Notes: a model not told the origin generated them from the letters alone. Positions 54,414-62,772 are shown, counted from the stretch's first letter. The stretch: DNA of 64,000 nucleotides from Candidatus Eiseniibacteriota bacterium (GCA_020633975.1 JACKCR010000004.1:385472-449471); one strand, 5' to 3'. Made by a program: numbers and translations.

Positions 54414-55486
54414 TGTTCGTCAGCGATCGTCCGGAGGCGATGGAATCTGCATTCGGTCTGGTCGGGCCCTGGCAGCGAGCTGGCGACGCGCTCACCGAGT
54501 TCGATCTCGCCGTGTTCGGACGCCTGGCTCCCGGCGCACCGGCCTGGATCCTGGGCTCCGCTGACGGCTCGCCCCTCTCCTCGGCGTGTCACGATTGGCA
54601 CCGCGTGTACCTGATCGACGAAGCGCCCGCGTCGCAGTTCGATGCGCTACGGGAGCTGCTTTCGGGAGCCTCTGCCAAGCTCCCCGGCCCGATCGCCGCG
54701 ATCGCTTGCTCAGGACGCGGATTCCACGGACAGCGGGGTCGCAGCTGGAGTTCGGAGCGGGGGAACCTCTTCCTCTGCGCCGCGATCGGCCATGCCTTCT
54801 CCATCCAGGACTACGCGCTGGCGCTCACCACGTTGCCTGCCGTGGTCGCGGTCGATGGGCTGCGCGGTGCCGGGGTTCCGAGTCCGAGGATCAAGTGGGT
54901 GAACGACGTCCTGGTCGACGGTCACAAGGTGGCGGGCGTGCTCACCGCGACGCAGTCGACGGCCGGGGTCGTCGAGTCTGCGGTCTTCGGCATCGGGATG
55001 AACGTCGCTAGCGCTCCGGAGGTGACTCCCACACCCTTCGTACCCTCCGTAGGTGCGGTTCGCCAGCTCGTCGACCCTCGGCGTTGTTCGTCAGGCAGCG
55101 CTGGCGGTTCGGGCCATCCGTCCTCGGGAGACTCTTCGGACGCGTCTCTCGTCCGAACCGCGGAGCTCGCAGACATGGCGGGTTCCGTGCTCGCGTCGTT
55201 GGCGCGGCGGGTTCGTTCGCTGGTGGAGGAGGGGCCATCGCCGACGCTTGCCGAGTATCTCGATGCCACCCGCTGGCTCGTGGGGCGCAGGGTCCGAATC
55301 TACCCGGAGAGCTGGGTCGACACCGCCGCCACGACGGATTGGCCGGCCCCGGAGGCTCATGGCGTGGTCACTTCGATCGGAACCGATCTGTCGCTCACGC
55401 TGTCCGGCACCAGGGAACCGGTACAACGAGGTCGGCTTGCGTTGGAAGAGGCTTGCCTGGAGTTCGGTCTCGAACCTTTGGATTAG
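54413..55486 (+). CDS. birA: Biotin-[acetyl-CoA-carboxylase] ligase
   Basis: 357 residues. The start overlaps the RND stop (TGATG). Catalytic-domain motifs: SGRGFHGQRGRSWSS (the biotinyl-AMP loop, usually GRGRxGRxW; here GFHGQRG), NLFLCAAIG, then IKWVNDVLVDGHKVAGVLTATQS (KWPND variant with V for P) and GIGMNVAS. There is no N-terminal helix-turn-helix, so it is an enzyme, not a repressor. It attaches biotin to lysine in AMK motifs; OadA downstream carries one. A Ser/Gly-rich insert (SSGSAGGSGHPSSGDSSDAS) at ~225-250 splits the C-terminal part. An SH3-like C-terminal domain closes the protein. Confidence 0.88.
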   Translation: MFVSDRPEAMESAFGLVGPWQRAGDALTEFDLAVFGRLAPGAPAWILGSADGSPLSSACHDWHRVYLIDEAPASQFDALRELLSGASAKLPGPIAAIACSGRGFHGQRGRSWSSERGNLFLCAAIGHAFSIQDYALALTTLPAVVAVDGLRGAGVPSPRIKWVNDVLVDGHKVAGVLTATQSTAGVVESAVFGIGMNVASAPEVTPTPFVPSVGAVRQLVDPRRCSSGSAGGSGHPSSGDSSDASLVRTAELADMAGSVLASLARRVRSLVEEGPSPTLAEYLDATRWLVGRRVRIYPESWVDTAATTDWPAPEAHGVVTSIGTDLSLTLSGTREPVQRGRLALEEACLEFGLEPLD

Positions 55487-55859
55487 CGTGCCGAATGTCC
55501 CGAGGTAGCGCCGTGAGTAGCCGCGCCACATCGTCGCTCGGCTCGCGTGCGCACGGTTCGGAAGCTCCTCATCGACACCCGGCCTTCGTAGCAGTATGTT
55601 GCTCTGCAGTCGGTTGTGAGGGGGCTAAATCGACGGCCCAATCGTGGGCGCCAGGGCGAGAACCCGAGTCTACGCGTTCCAGACGGCCTCTATATAGATG
55701 CGGGGCGTGAGATCGCCCAGGCACGATTGGCCACCCGAAACCGACGGAGTTGCATAAGTAGAAACCGGGATTGCTTCCAGGGGGACAAGGTGAGACTTTG
55801 CTGCCTTGCGATCCTGCCGTTCTCGGTCAGGCAATTGCCGCTTCCGCGAGGAGCTGACC
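55487..55859. other. Leader region of the oad operon, 373 bp
   Basis: No ORF with coding character. TATATA at 55691-55696 is a possible -10 about 165 nt upstream of oadG. I see no recognised riboswitch. A long leader before a metabolic operon could carry regulation, but no structure is clear by eye. Confidence 0.4.
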
Positions 55860-56114
55860 TTGGAGAACCTACTAGCTACTTGTGGAGTCGCTTTCCTCGT
55901 CGTCTTCATGTTGCTCGCTCTGCTCGCCGCTTTGATGGTGGGCATTACGAGCCTCTTTCCAGGGGTGGAGGCAGCGCCCGCACCCCGGAAGCGACCCCGA
56001 GCCAGTTCCCCTGCCACTTCGAACTCTGACCCTGTCGTCATCGCGGCCGTAACTGCCGCCGTGAGCACTCTCATTCCCGGTGCCCATGTCGTACGCATGG
56101 AGGAAGACCGATGA
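55860..56114 (+). CDS. oadG: Oxaloacetate decarboxylase gamma-like small membrane subunit
   Basis: 84 residues from TTG 55860, chosen because AGGAG lies 6 nt upstream; the upstream reading is non-membrane. One N-terminal helix (TCGVAFLVVFMLLALLAALMVGI) is followed by a Pro/Arg/Ala linker and VIAAVTAAVSTLIPG, the standard layout of OadG/MmdD subunits that join the biotin subunit to the membrane pump. The stop overlaps the oadA start (ATGA). Confidence 0.82.
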   Translation: MENLLATCGVAFLVVFMLLALLAALMVGITSLFPGVEAAPAPRKRPRASSPATSNSDPVVIAAVTAAVSTLIPGAHVVRMEEDR

Positions 56115-58009
56115 TCCACGCCAACAAGCCCAAGAAGATCCGGGTGATGCTCACCACCTTCCGAGACGGACTGCAGAGTTCGTTCGGAGGGAAGGTCCGG
56201 CTCAAGGACATCCTGCCGGCCATGGAGTTCTCGGCGAAGAAGGCGGGGATCCGCCACTTCGAGTTCGGAGGCGGCGCTCGGTACCAGGCACCGTACTTCT
56301 ATGTCGGCGAGGATCCGTTCGAGTGCCAGGACAAGATGCGGGATGTCGTCGGCCCCGGCGTGGATCTCCAGATCCTCACCCGTTCCGTCTCCGGTGTGAC
56401 GCTGACGACGCAAGGGCTCCCCGCGCTCCAGCTCCAGGCCAAGATGATGCACAAGCACGGCACCACCTGGGACCGGAACTTCGACTTCATGAACGACGTC
56501 GACAACCTGATCGCGACCGGCAAGCCGATCATCGAATCCGGCATGCACCACCAGCTCGCGGTTGCGCTCATGGGCCTTCCGTTCCACGACGACACCGTCC
56601 ATACGCCCGCGTTCTACGCGAACGTCGTGCAGAAGGTGTTCGAGAGCGGAATCAAGGTGGACTCCGTCGTGATGAAGGACGCTTCGGGGACGACAGACCC
56701 GAACACCTGCTACGAGACGGCGAAGCTGATCCGGAAGATCATTCCGCCGGAGATGCCGCTCTGGCAGCACACGCATGACACCGCGTCGATGGCCGTCTCC
56801 TGCTACATGGCCGGGATCGACGGCGGCGTCGACGGGATCGACCTCTCCGTCCGCCCGATGGCGTCCGGAACTGTCCAGCCCGACGTTCGCTCGATGGCCC
56901 ACGCGCTCAAGGGCACCGGCTTCGACCTCGACATCGACGTCTCCAAGATGGACGAGATCGAGAAGATGCTCGAGGACGACATGTCCGAGTACGAGTTCGA
57001 CCCGGTCACGACGACGGCGGATGCGCGCGTCGTCGGCTTCCCGATGCCGGGAGGCGCGATCGGCCCCAACGTCCACATGATGAAGGAAGCAGGCATCCTC
57101 GATAAGTATAGCCAGGTGCTCGCGGAGTTCCCGGTCGTCGTGAAGGCGGGCGGTGCGTTCACGAGCGTCACGCCGGGCAGTCAGTTCTACTGGCTCCAGG
57201 CCTTCAACAACGTGCTGCACGGACGCTGGAAGAAGATGAACGAGGGCTACGGCAAGTCGGTGCTCGGGTACTTCGGTCGTCCGCCGCTTCCGCCGGATCC
57301 GGAAGTCGTCAAGATCACGAGTGAGCAGCTGAAGCTCGAAGTCTTCACGGGCGATCCGCTGGCCGCGGCTCCGGACAGCCTCGGGCCGGCGAAGAAGGCA
57401 CTCGAGGAGCGGGGACTCCCGGTCACCGAGGAGAACATCTTCCTCGTCGCGGCCGCGATCGTTCCGGGCAAGAACATGGACCTCAATGAGGGCATCCGTC
57501 TCCTCACCGGCAAGCCGAAGATCGTCATCCCGCTGAAGAAGAAGGCCGAGCCGGCCCCGGTCGTGGCGAAAGCCGCGGCTCCGGCGGCTGCCGCGGTGGC
57601 AGCTCCTGCCTTCGCGGGCCCGGTCACCACCACGTGTCAGGTCGAGGAGAACGGAGTCCTTCGTTCGTTCAAGATCACGATCGACGTTCCGGGTGCGGGC
57701 GGGAAGTCCGCCGGCGGGAACGGTGCCGCGATCGCCGCCGCGCCGGTTGCCACCAACGGTGGAGCCGCGCCTGCCTCGAGCGGAAAGGAAGTCGAGGTCT
57801 ACTCTCCGTTCGACGGGAAGGTCGAGCTGGTCGAGATCTGCGTCAAGCAAGGGGACCTCGTCACCGAAGGGCAGGTCGTTGCTGCGGTCGAAGCCATGAA
57901 GGCCAAGCACGACGTCAAGGCGCCGTGCGCGGGAACCGTCATCAGCATCGATGCAGACCTAGGCGCCGACGTCGTCGCCGGACAGCCGATCCTCACGATC
58001 GGAGGATGA
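56111..58009 (+). CDS. oadA: Oxaloacetate decarboxylase alpha subunit (biotin-carrying carboxyltransferase)
   Basis: 632 residues. TIM-barrel carboxyltransferase domain (1-450): the metal-binding Asp sits in TTFRDGLQSS (canonical form LRDAHQS), the catalytic Lys in VVMKDASG, and metal His in WQHTHDT. The PYC_OADA-type conserved domain follows, then an Ala/Pro linker (~470-545). The biotinyl domain carries AMK with Lys at residue ~597, near the C-terminus. It transfers CO2 from a beta-keto acid to biotin for the OadB pump. The first motif is divergent, so the substrate (oxaloacetate or another keto acid) is inferred. Confidence 0.92.
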   Translation: MIHANKPKKIRVMLTTFRDGLQSSFGGKVRLKDILPAMEFSAKKAGIRHFEFGGGARYQAPYFYVGEDPFECQDKMRDVVGPGVDLQILTRSVSGVTLTTQGLPALQLQAKMMHKHGTTWDRNFDFMNDVDNLIATGKPIIESGMHHQLAVALMGLPFHDDTVHTPAFYANVVQKVFESGIKVDSVVMKDASGTTDPNTCYETAKLIRKIIPPEMPLWQHTHDTASMAVSCYMAGIDGGVDGIDLSVRPMASGTVQPDVRSMAHALKGTGFDLDIDVSKMDEIEKMLEDDMSEYEFDPVTTTADARVVGFPMPGGAIGPNVHMMKEAGILDKYSQVLAEFPVVVKAGGAFTSVTPGSQFYWLQAFNNVLHGRWKKMNEGYGKSVLGYFGRPPLPPDPEVVKITSEQLKLEVFTGDPLAAAPDSLGPAKKALEERGLPVTEENIFLVAAAIVPGKNMDLNEGIRLLTGKPKIVIPLKKKAEPAPVVAKAAAPAAAAVAAPAFAGPVTTTCQVEENGVLRSFKITIDVPGAGGKSAGGNGAAIAAAPVATNGGAAPASSGKEVEVYSPFDGKVELVEICVKQGDLVTEGQVVAAVEAMKAKHDVKAPCAGTVISIDADLGADVVAGQPILTIGG

Positions 58010-58010
58010 T

Positions 58011-59156
58011 GTGGAAGCCCTTACGCGGCTGATCGGTGAGTCCGGCTTTGCCGGACTCATCTGGCAGAACGTCGTCATGTTTTTGGTTGGTGGCGTGCTG
58101 ATCTACCTCGCGGTGAAGAAGGAGTACGAGCCGCTCCTCCTCATTCCGATCGGATTCGGTGCGATCGTCGCGAACCTTCCGCACGCGCTCATGGGGTCGG
58201 TCCACTCCTTCCACGGGGAGGAGCCCGGTCTCATGCAGTACGTCTACGAACTCGGGATCCGTCCGGAGTTCCTGCCTCCCGTCGTCTTCCTCGGCGTGGG
58301 CGCGCTCACGGACTTCCGGCCGCTTCTGGCGAGGCCGATCACGTTCCTGCTCGGAGCGTCGGCTCAGCTCGGGATCTTCGTTGCCGCTCTCGGTGCGTTC
58401 TACCTCTTCGGGTACAGCCCGCAGGAGGCCGCGTCGATCGGGATCATCGGTGGTGCAGACGGGCCTACGTCGATCTACCTGGCGTCACAACTCGCACCGG
58501 AACTGCTCGGCGCGATCGCGGTGGCGGCCTACAGCTACATGGCGCTCGTTCCGATCATCCAGCCGCCGATCATGCGCTTGCTGATCACGAAGAAGGAACG
58601 CCAGATCGCGATGCCGCAGGCGAAGCCGGTCTCGAAGACGGCGGTCATCCTCTTCCCGATCCTCACCGGCGTGTTCGCTTCCCTCGCCATTCCGGCCTGT
58701 GCTCCGCTTCTCGGGATGCTGATGTTCGGAAACCTCCTGCGCGAGTCCGGCGTCACGGATCGCCTCTCCAAGACCGCTGGTGGGCCGCTCATCAACATCG
58801 TTACGATCTTCCTCGGTCTCACCGTCGGGAGCACGATGCTCGGAGAGAACTTCCTCAGCGCGAAGACGCTCGGCATCCTCGTGCTCGGACTCTTCGCGTT
58901 CTGCTTCAGCACGTTTGGTGGCGTCGTGTTCGCGAAGTTCCTCAACCTCATCCTTCCGGCTGAGAAGAAGATCAACCCGTGCATTGGCGCTGCGGGGGTC
59001 TCCGCGGTTCCTATGGCCGCGCGCGTGGTCCAGGGCTTCGTTTCCGAGCAGACGAACGGCCGAGTCAACCCGCTGATGGCGGCGATGGGTCCGAACGTTG
59101 CGGGCGTCATCGGATCTGCCGTGGCCGCGGGAGTCTTCCTGGCCCTGCTGGGGTAG
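58011..59156 (+). CDS. oadB: Sodium-translocating decarboxylase beta subunit
   Basis: 381 residues from GTG 58011 with GGAGG upstream, one base after the oadA stop. A multi-pass inner-membrane protein. The family signature GIIGGADGPTSIYLA (Asp at ~149) forms the ion and carboxybiotin site; GAAGVSAVPMAARV and NPLMAAMGPNVAGVIGSAVAAG are the paired C-terminal motifs. It decarboxylates carboxybiotin on OadA and exports Na+. The GcdB and MmdB relatives share this sequence, so the partner substrate is set by OadA. Confidence 0.95.
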   Translation: MEALTRLIGESGFAGLIWQNVVMFLVGGVLIYLAVKKEYEPLLLIPIGFGAIVANLPHALMGSVHSFHGEEPGLMQYVYELGIRPEFLPPVVFLGVGALTDFRPLLARPITFLLGASAQLGIFVAALGAFYLFGYSPQEAASIGIIGGADGPTSIYLASQLAPELLGAIAVAAYSYMALVPIIQPPIMRLLITKKERQIAMPQAKPVSKTAVILFPILTGVFASLAIPACAPLLGMLMFGNLLRESGVTDRLSKTAGGPLINIVTIFLGLTVGSTMLGENFLSAKTLGILVLGLFAFCFSTFGGVVFAKFLNLILPAEKKINPCIGAAGVSAVPMAARVVQGFVSEQTNGRVNPLMAAMGPNVAGVIGSAVAAGVFLALLG

Positions 59157-59212
59157 CGTCCGGCGCTGCGCACGATGCCTTGCGTCGACTCGCGCAGAAC
59201 AGTTCGAGACAG

Positions 59213-59252
59213 CAGCGGGTGTGGCAACGAGGCCTCGCCCGCTGTTTGCGTT
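59213..59252 (+). terminator. Intrinsic terminator after oadB
   Basis: A 9-bp stem with one G-T pair (59213-59221 / 59236-59244) encloses a 14-nt loop and is followed by TTTGCGTTT. Confidence 0.6.
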
Positions 59253-59290
59253 TCCCTCGATTCGTCTGGATCCGTGAGGATGGGATGGTC

Positions 59291-59299
59291 TGATACGAT
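59291..59299 (+). promoter_or_regulatory. Candidate extended -10 promoter (TGATACGAT)
   Basis: TG-A-TACGAT lies 74 nt before the DUF2277 ATG at 59373. No -35 is recognised. Confidence 0.3.
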
Positions 59300-59372
59300 C
59301 GCGTCACGCGCCCGGACGTTCGCTAGCCCGAACATCTGGTATCCCCGAAACAGACGAGAGAGGGACGTCACC

Positions 59373-59645
59373 ATGTGCAGGAACATTCGCACGCTCTTCA
59401 ACTTCGAGCCTCCCGCGACGGACGACGAGATCCATGCGGCCTCGCTCCAGTTCGTGAGGAAGATCAGTGGGTTCACCAAGCCGTCAAAGGCCAATGAGGA
59501 GGCATTCGAGCTCGCGGTCACCCAGACAGCGGACATCGCGAGGGCCTTGCTCGCTTCGATGACCACCAACGCGCCACCCAAGGACCGTGAGATCGAGGCC
59601 GCCCGGGCTCGGGAGAGGTCGCGGCGGCGGTTCGCCGACCAGTGA
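59373..59645 (+). CDS. DUF2277 family protein
   Basis: 90 residues from ATG 59373 (MCRNIRTLFNFEPPATDDEI). The family's fixed features are all present: MCRNIR-LFNFEPPAT, ASLQFVRKISGFTKPS, then a predicted helical C-terminus. Function is unknown; the family is small and widespread in bacteria. The stop codon abuts the minisatellite at 59645. Confidence 0.93.
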   Translation: MCRNIRTLFNFEPPATDDEIHAASLQFVRKISGFTKPSKANEEAFELAVTQTADIARALLASMTTNAPPKDREIEAARARERSRRRFADQ

Positions 59646-59766
59646 CCGGCCTCTGACGCCGGCTGCCGACGATGCCGGCTGCTGACGCCGGGCGCTGACG
59701 CCGGCCTCTGACGCCGGCTGCCGACGATGCCGGCTGCCGACGGCTGACGCCGACCGCTGACGCCGC
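59645..59766. repeat. 13/16-bp minisatellite with 55-bp higher-order period
   Basis: Units of 13 bp (GCCGGCCTCTGAC-like) and 16 bp (GCCGGCTGCCGACGAT) run from 59645 to 59766, with one 7-bp partial unit at 59742-59748. The order 13-16-13-13 recurs after 55 bp (59700), so part of the block has been duplicated. It begins at the stop codon of the DUF2277 gene. Confidence 0.88.
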
Positions 59767-59976
59767 TTGTACCATTTGCAGCAGGCCCTGCAAGATTCTC
59801 CACCAGCTGCCCGTTGGCGAGGACGCGAGATCGAGCTTCCTCGCGAGTGTTCACGAGTCGTGTCCTACCTCTTCATTCGAACGACCCGCCTAGCTTCCGG
59901 AGTTTCCCCGGACTTCTGCGAGATGCCATCCGTGAGCCGTCACCGCCGCTGGCTCACGGTAGGCCGAGCCCTGGAA

Positions 59977-59993
59977 TTGGCACGCTGATTGAT
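59977..59993 (+). promoter_or_regulatory. Candidate sigma-54-type promoter for the hemerythrin gene
   Basis: TTGGCACG-CTGA-TTGAT matches the -24/-12 consensus TGGCACG-N4-TTGCW except for one base in the -12 (GA in place of GC, still GG-N10 spaced). It lies ~75 nt before the ATG at 60067. Confidence 0.42.
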
Positions 59994-60066
59994 CGTCCAC
60001 CTCTCGAAGACCCAGGAAACGGACCTGCGACGGGGCCCGCGAAGGACCTCGTCGCGAGGAGGAACC

Positions 60067-60519
60067 ATGAACATCTTCGAAGCGATCCGGGCAGACCACG
60101 AGAAGCAGCGGACCCTTCTCTCCATTCTCACGAAGACCCACGGAGACAGCAAAGGCCGGGAGGAGATCTACGCGCGCCTCAAGCGTGAGCTCGAGACGCA
60201 TGAATCTGCCGAGGAGCGTTTCTTCTACGCGCCTCTCATCCAGGACGACCTGACTCAGGAGAAGGCGCGCCACTCGGTTGCCGAGCATCACGAGATCGAT
60301 GAACTGATCGAGACGCTCGATGCGACCGACTTCAGCTCATCCGCGTGGCTCGTGCACGCGAAGAAGCTGCAGGAACTCGTCGAGCATCACCTCGAAGAGG
60401 AAGAGCACGAAGTGTTCCAAATGGCCGGCAAGGCTCTCTCCGATGCGAGAAAGGTGTCCCTCGCCAATCAGTATCAAGCGGAGATGACCCGACTGCGGGA
60501 AGAACATGAATCCGTCTAA
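60067..60519 (+). CDS. Hemerythrin-like (HHE) protein
   Basis: 150 residues; GAGGAGG precedes the ATG. The four-helix bundle carries the diiron ligands in order: DHEKQR (His near 10), HESAEERFFY, HHEIDELIE and HHLEEEEHEVF. Such proteins bind O2, NO or iron, or act in oxidative stress. Soluble and cytosolic. A candidate sigma-54 site and the following host-attachment-family gene suggest joint stress regulation, but this is weak. Confidence 0.9.
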   Translation: MNIFEAIRADHEKQRTLLSILTKTHGDSKGREEIYARLKRELETHESAEERFFYAPLIQDDLTQEKARHSVAEHHEIDELIETLDATDFSSSAWLVHAKKLQELVEHHLEEEEHEVFQMAGKALSDARKVSLANQYQAEMTRLREEHESV

Positions 60520-60668
60520 TGCGCGGAGAAAGTCGGGCTCGTAGTGGAACCGCATTGCTCGAGACGTGTCGAAGCTGAGACGCTATGCGGTAGCAGGAAC
60601 GAGGGGATGGGTAGGGAGGTGCGGACGTTCCGGACCGCGGCTGTGGAAGCCTACTCTAGGAGGTCCCC

Positions 60669-61118
60669 ATGAAGAACACGTGGCTCGTCGTTGGTGACTC
60701 GTCCGGTGCACGAATCTTCTCCTGCGATCCAAACCTCGATGTCGTCCATCTGCTCGAGACCCTCGAGCATCCATCCAGCCGACTCAAAGATCGCGACCTG
60801 GCGAGTGACGACCGAGGTCGCACCCGCGTCCGTGATTCCAGCGGCACCCGCGGGGCTGCGATTGCTCACGGCACGCGCCCGCACGAGGTCGAGGCAGAGA
60901 AGTTCGCCCACGGGCTCGCGACTCGACTCCGACACGGTCACGATCTCAATCACTTCGACGACCTCATCCTAGTTGCGCCGCCCCAGTTCCTAGGTCGTTT
61001 GCGCGAGGAACTCGACGATCCGATCTCGGCCCGAGTTCGGGCTACGGTCGCCCGTAACTACACGCACGAACGTCCTGAGGTGGCCGTGGCGCGCGTGCGA
61101 GATCACATCCCACTCTAG
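60669..61118 (+). CDS. Host attachment protein family (PF10116-like)
   Basis: 149 residues; AGGAGGT lies 5 nt before the ATG. The conserved N-terminus KNTWLVVGDSSGARIFSCD and the C-terminal half (FDDLILVAPPQFLGRLREEL, followed by NYTHERPEVAVARVRDHI) fit the family named protein required for attachment to host cells, an RF1-like (baeRF/eRF1) fold. The name comes from plant symbionts; in most bacteria the role is unknown, possibly ribosome- or stress-related. Confidence 0.85.
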   Translation: MKNTWLVVGDSSGARIFSCDPNLDVVHLLETLEHPSSRLKDRDLASDDRGRTRVRDSSGTRGAAIAHGTRPHEVEAEKFAHGLATRLRHGHDLNHFDDLILVAPPQFLGRLREELDDPISARVRATVARNYTHERPEVAVARVRDHIPL

Positions 61119-61143
61119 CGTCGCACGAACATAACCCGCCCCG

Positions 61144-61183
61144 AGGGAGGGGTGGGGCTCACAAAGAGCCCACCCCTCCTCTC
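61144..61183. terminator. Hairpin terminator between converging genes
   Basis: A GC-rich, slightly imperfect stem of ~17 bp (61144-61161 / 61166-61183) with a short A-rich loop, followed by TCTCTCG. It lies between the ends at 61118 and 61273. Confidence 0.6.
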
Positions 61184-61272
61184 TCGAAAGCTCGTGTTCC
61201 CGCAGTGACACGACGTGTCTGCATCCAGAGAAGCACTTCCGAACCAACCGCACCAAACCGCTCGTGATGGCG

Positions 61273-62772
61273 TCATCGGCTCACGACGAGAGGTCGGGTG
61301 GCGACATCGGAGCCTAGTTGGGCGCGCACGAAGTAGACCCCTCCCGGCAGATTCGACGTGTCGATTCCGTAGACGTGACGGCCCGCTTCGCCGAACCCTC
61401 GAAACAAGGTCGAAACTCGTCTCCCATGGACATCGATCAGCCCGAGCTCCGTCGGCCCGCCCGATTCGAGGTCGAGTGAGACGTGCGCGTTGCCGGTAGT
61501 TGGACTGGGCCATGCGTCGACCCGGAGGCTCAGGTCCGGTGACGCGAAACCCACCTCGGGTGCGGCCGTCGTTTCATCCAGGGAGAAGACGTAGGCCGAG
61601 CCGGAGGGGTATCCGTCTTGATCGTCGCGCGGGGCTCCGACCAGGGCGATCGAACCGTCCATCGCGATTCCGTAGCCGAACGAATCGTCGTCCTCACCGT
61701 CGCTTGCGTTCACTTTGGCGAGTTCCTGAGGGTTCATTGGGTCGGAGATGTCGTAGAAGTAGGCGGAACCACGGTGGCTTCCGAGATCCGAGTCTCCCTG
61801 CGCACCGATGAGGAGCTGGTCACCTTGTTGGGCGATGGAACTCCCAAACAGATCTCCCGCGTCGCTGTCATCGGCGATGATCTTCGCCAGCTGCTGTCCG
61901 TTGGTTGCGTCGAAGAGATAGACGGAGCCGGAAGCGCTGCCGAAGTCGTCCGTGGCCGGGACGGCCACGGATCCGACGGTCCCTTCGAGGTCGACAGCAC
62001 CTCCACCTTGATCGCCGACCTGGGCATCCTCGGCGACGAACTGCGCGATCTCGACAGGGTTGGTGGGGTTGCTGATGTCGTAGATGTAGACGGCACCGGA
62101 ATCGAGGACGTCGGTGTCCTTTCGCGGTGCTCCGACCAGGAGGGTCGACCCCGAGACCGCGACAGCCGCACCGAAGTAGTCCCCGAACGCCGTGTCACTT
62201 GCTTCTACCCTCGAGAGGTAGACCGGAGAGGACGGGTTCGAGACGTCATAGAGCCAAACAGCGCCTGCCCAGCCTCCCGCTGAAGTGGTGTACTGGTTCG
62301 CGCCGACTACGGCCAGATCTCCCACGAGCTCCACGCTCATGCCGAACTCGTTGCTCTCGTCGAGTTCGGGGGGAAAGAACTTCGCGAACTGCTGTCCGGT
62401 CGTCGCATCGAACAGGTAAGCGGCGCCGGCGTGGTCGGCTAGTTCGCTATTGTATCGATCTCCAACCAAGACGAGATTCCCACTGATCGCGACATCACTC
62501 CCGAGGGCCCGCCCATCCGCGTCGGAGACGGCGTACCACATCTGAACGGGGTTCGCGGGGTCGGAAACGTCGAAGGCGTAGACGCCTCCCGGCCAAGAGA
62601 ACTCCGCCCCCGCGACAGCGATCGTCCCGTCCAAGTCCAACGAGCGTCCGAAGTAGGAGAAGGGATTGGGCTCCTCGGCGTGGAAGTTCGATACCTCGGT
62701 CGGTTCCGAGTGACTCGCCGTCGCGATCACTCCCAATAGCAATAGACTACTGAGCAACCTCTTAGAGCACAT
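61273..62772 (-). CDS. Secreted FG-GAP repeat protein with FlgD-like tail
   Basis: 499 residues; ATG 62772 is chosen because GGAGGAAAG lies just upstream and the signal peptide (MCSKRLLSSLLLLGVIA) starts there. Six FG-GAP blades share the pattern FG-S-D-D-G-VAVVGAP-D-S-G-AYLFD (for example DYFGAAVAVSGSTLLVGAPRKD and DSFGYGIAMDGSIALVGAPRDD), forming an integrin-alpha-like propeller. The C-terminal ~85 residues are a FlgD-like Ig tail (WPSPTTGNAHVSL, LIDVHGRRVSTLF, LPGGVYFVRA). Likely extracellular; no enzymatic site. Confidence 0.9.
   Translation of the reverse strand: MCSKRLLSSLLLLGVIATASHSEPTEVSNFHAEEPNPFSYFGRSLDLDGTIAVAGAEFSWPGGVYAFDVSDPANPVQMWYAVSDADGRALGSDVAISGNLVLVGDRYNSELADHAGAAYLFDATTGQQFAKFFPPELDESNEFGMSVELVGDLAVVGANQYTTSAGGWAGAVWLYDVSNPSSPVYLSRVEASDTAFGDYFGAAVAVSGSTLLVGAPRKDTDVLDSGAVYIYDISNPTNPVEIAQFVAEDAQVGDQGGGAVDLEGTVGSVAVPATDDFGSASGSVYLFDATNGQQLAKIIADDSDAGDLFGSSIAQQGDQLLIGAQGDSDLGSHRGSAYFYDISDPMNPQELAKVNASDGEDDDSFGYGIAMDGSIALVGAPRDDQDGYPSGSAYVFSLDETTAAPEVGFASPDLSLRVDAWPSPTTGNAHVSLDLESGGPTELGLIDVHGRRVSTLFRGFGEAGRHVYGIDTSNLPGGVYFVRAQLGSDVATRPLVVSR

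Noticed and set aside
55690-55860. Riboswitch upstream of oadG
   Set aside because: The leader is long, but I could not match any known riboswitch core or a convincing conserved stem set.
60545-60560. Sigma-54 site before the host-attachment gene
   Set aside because: The spacing is GG-N9-GC, one base short of the strict GG-N10-GC rule, so it is not listed as a feature.
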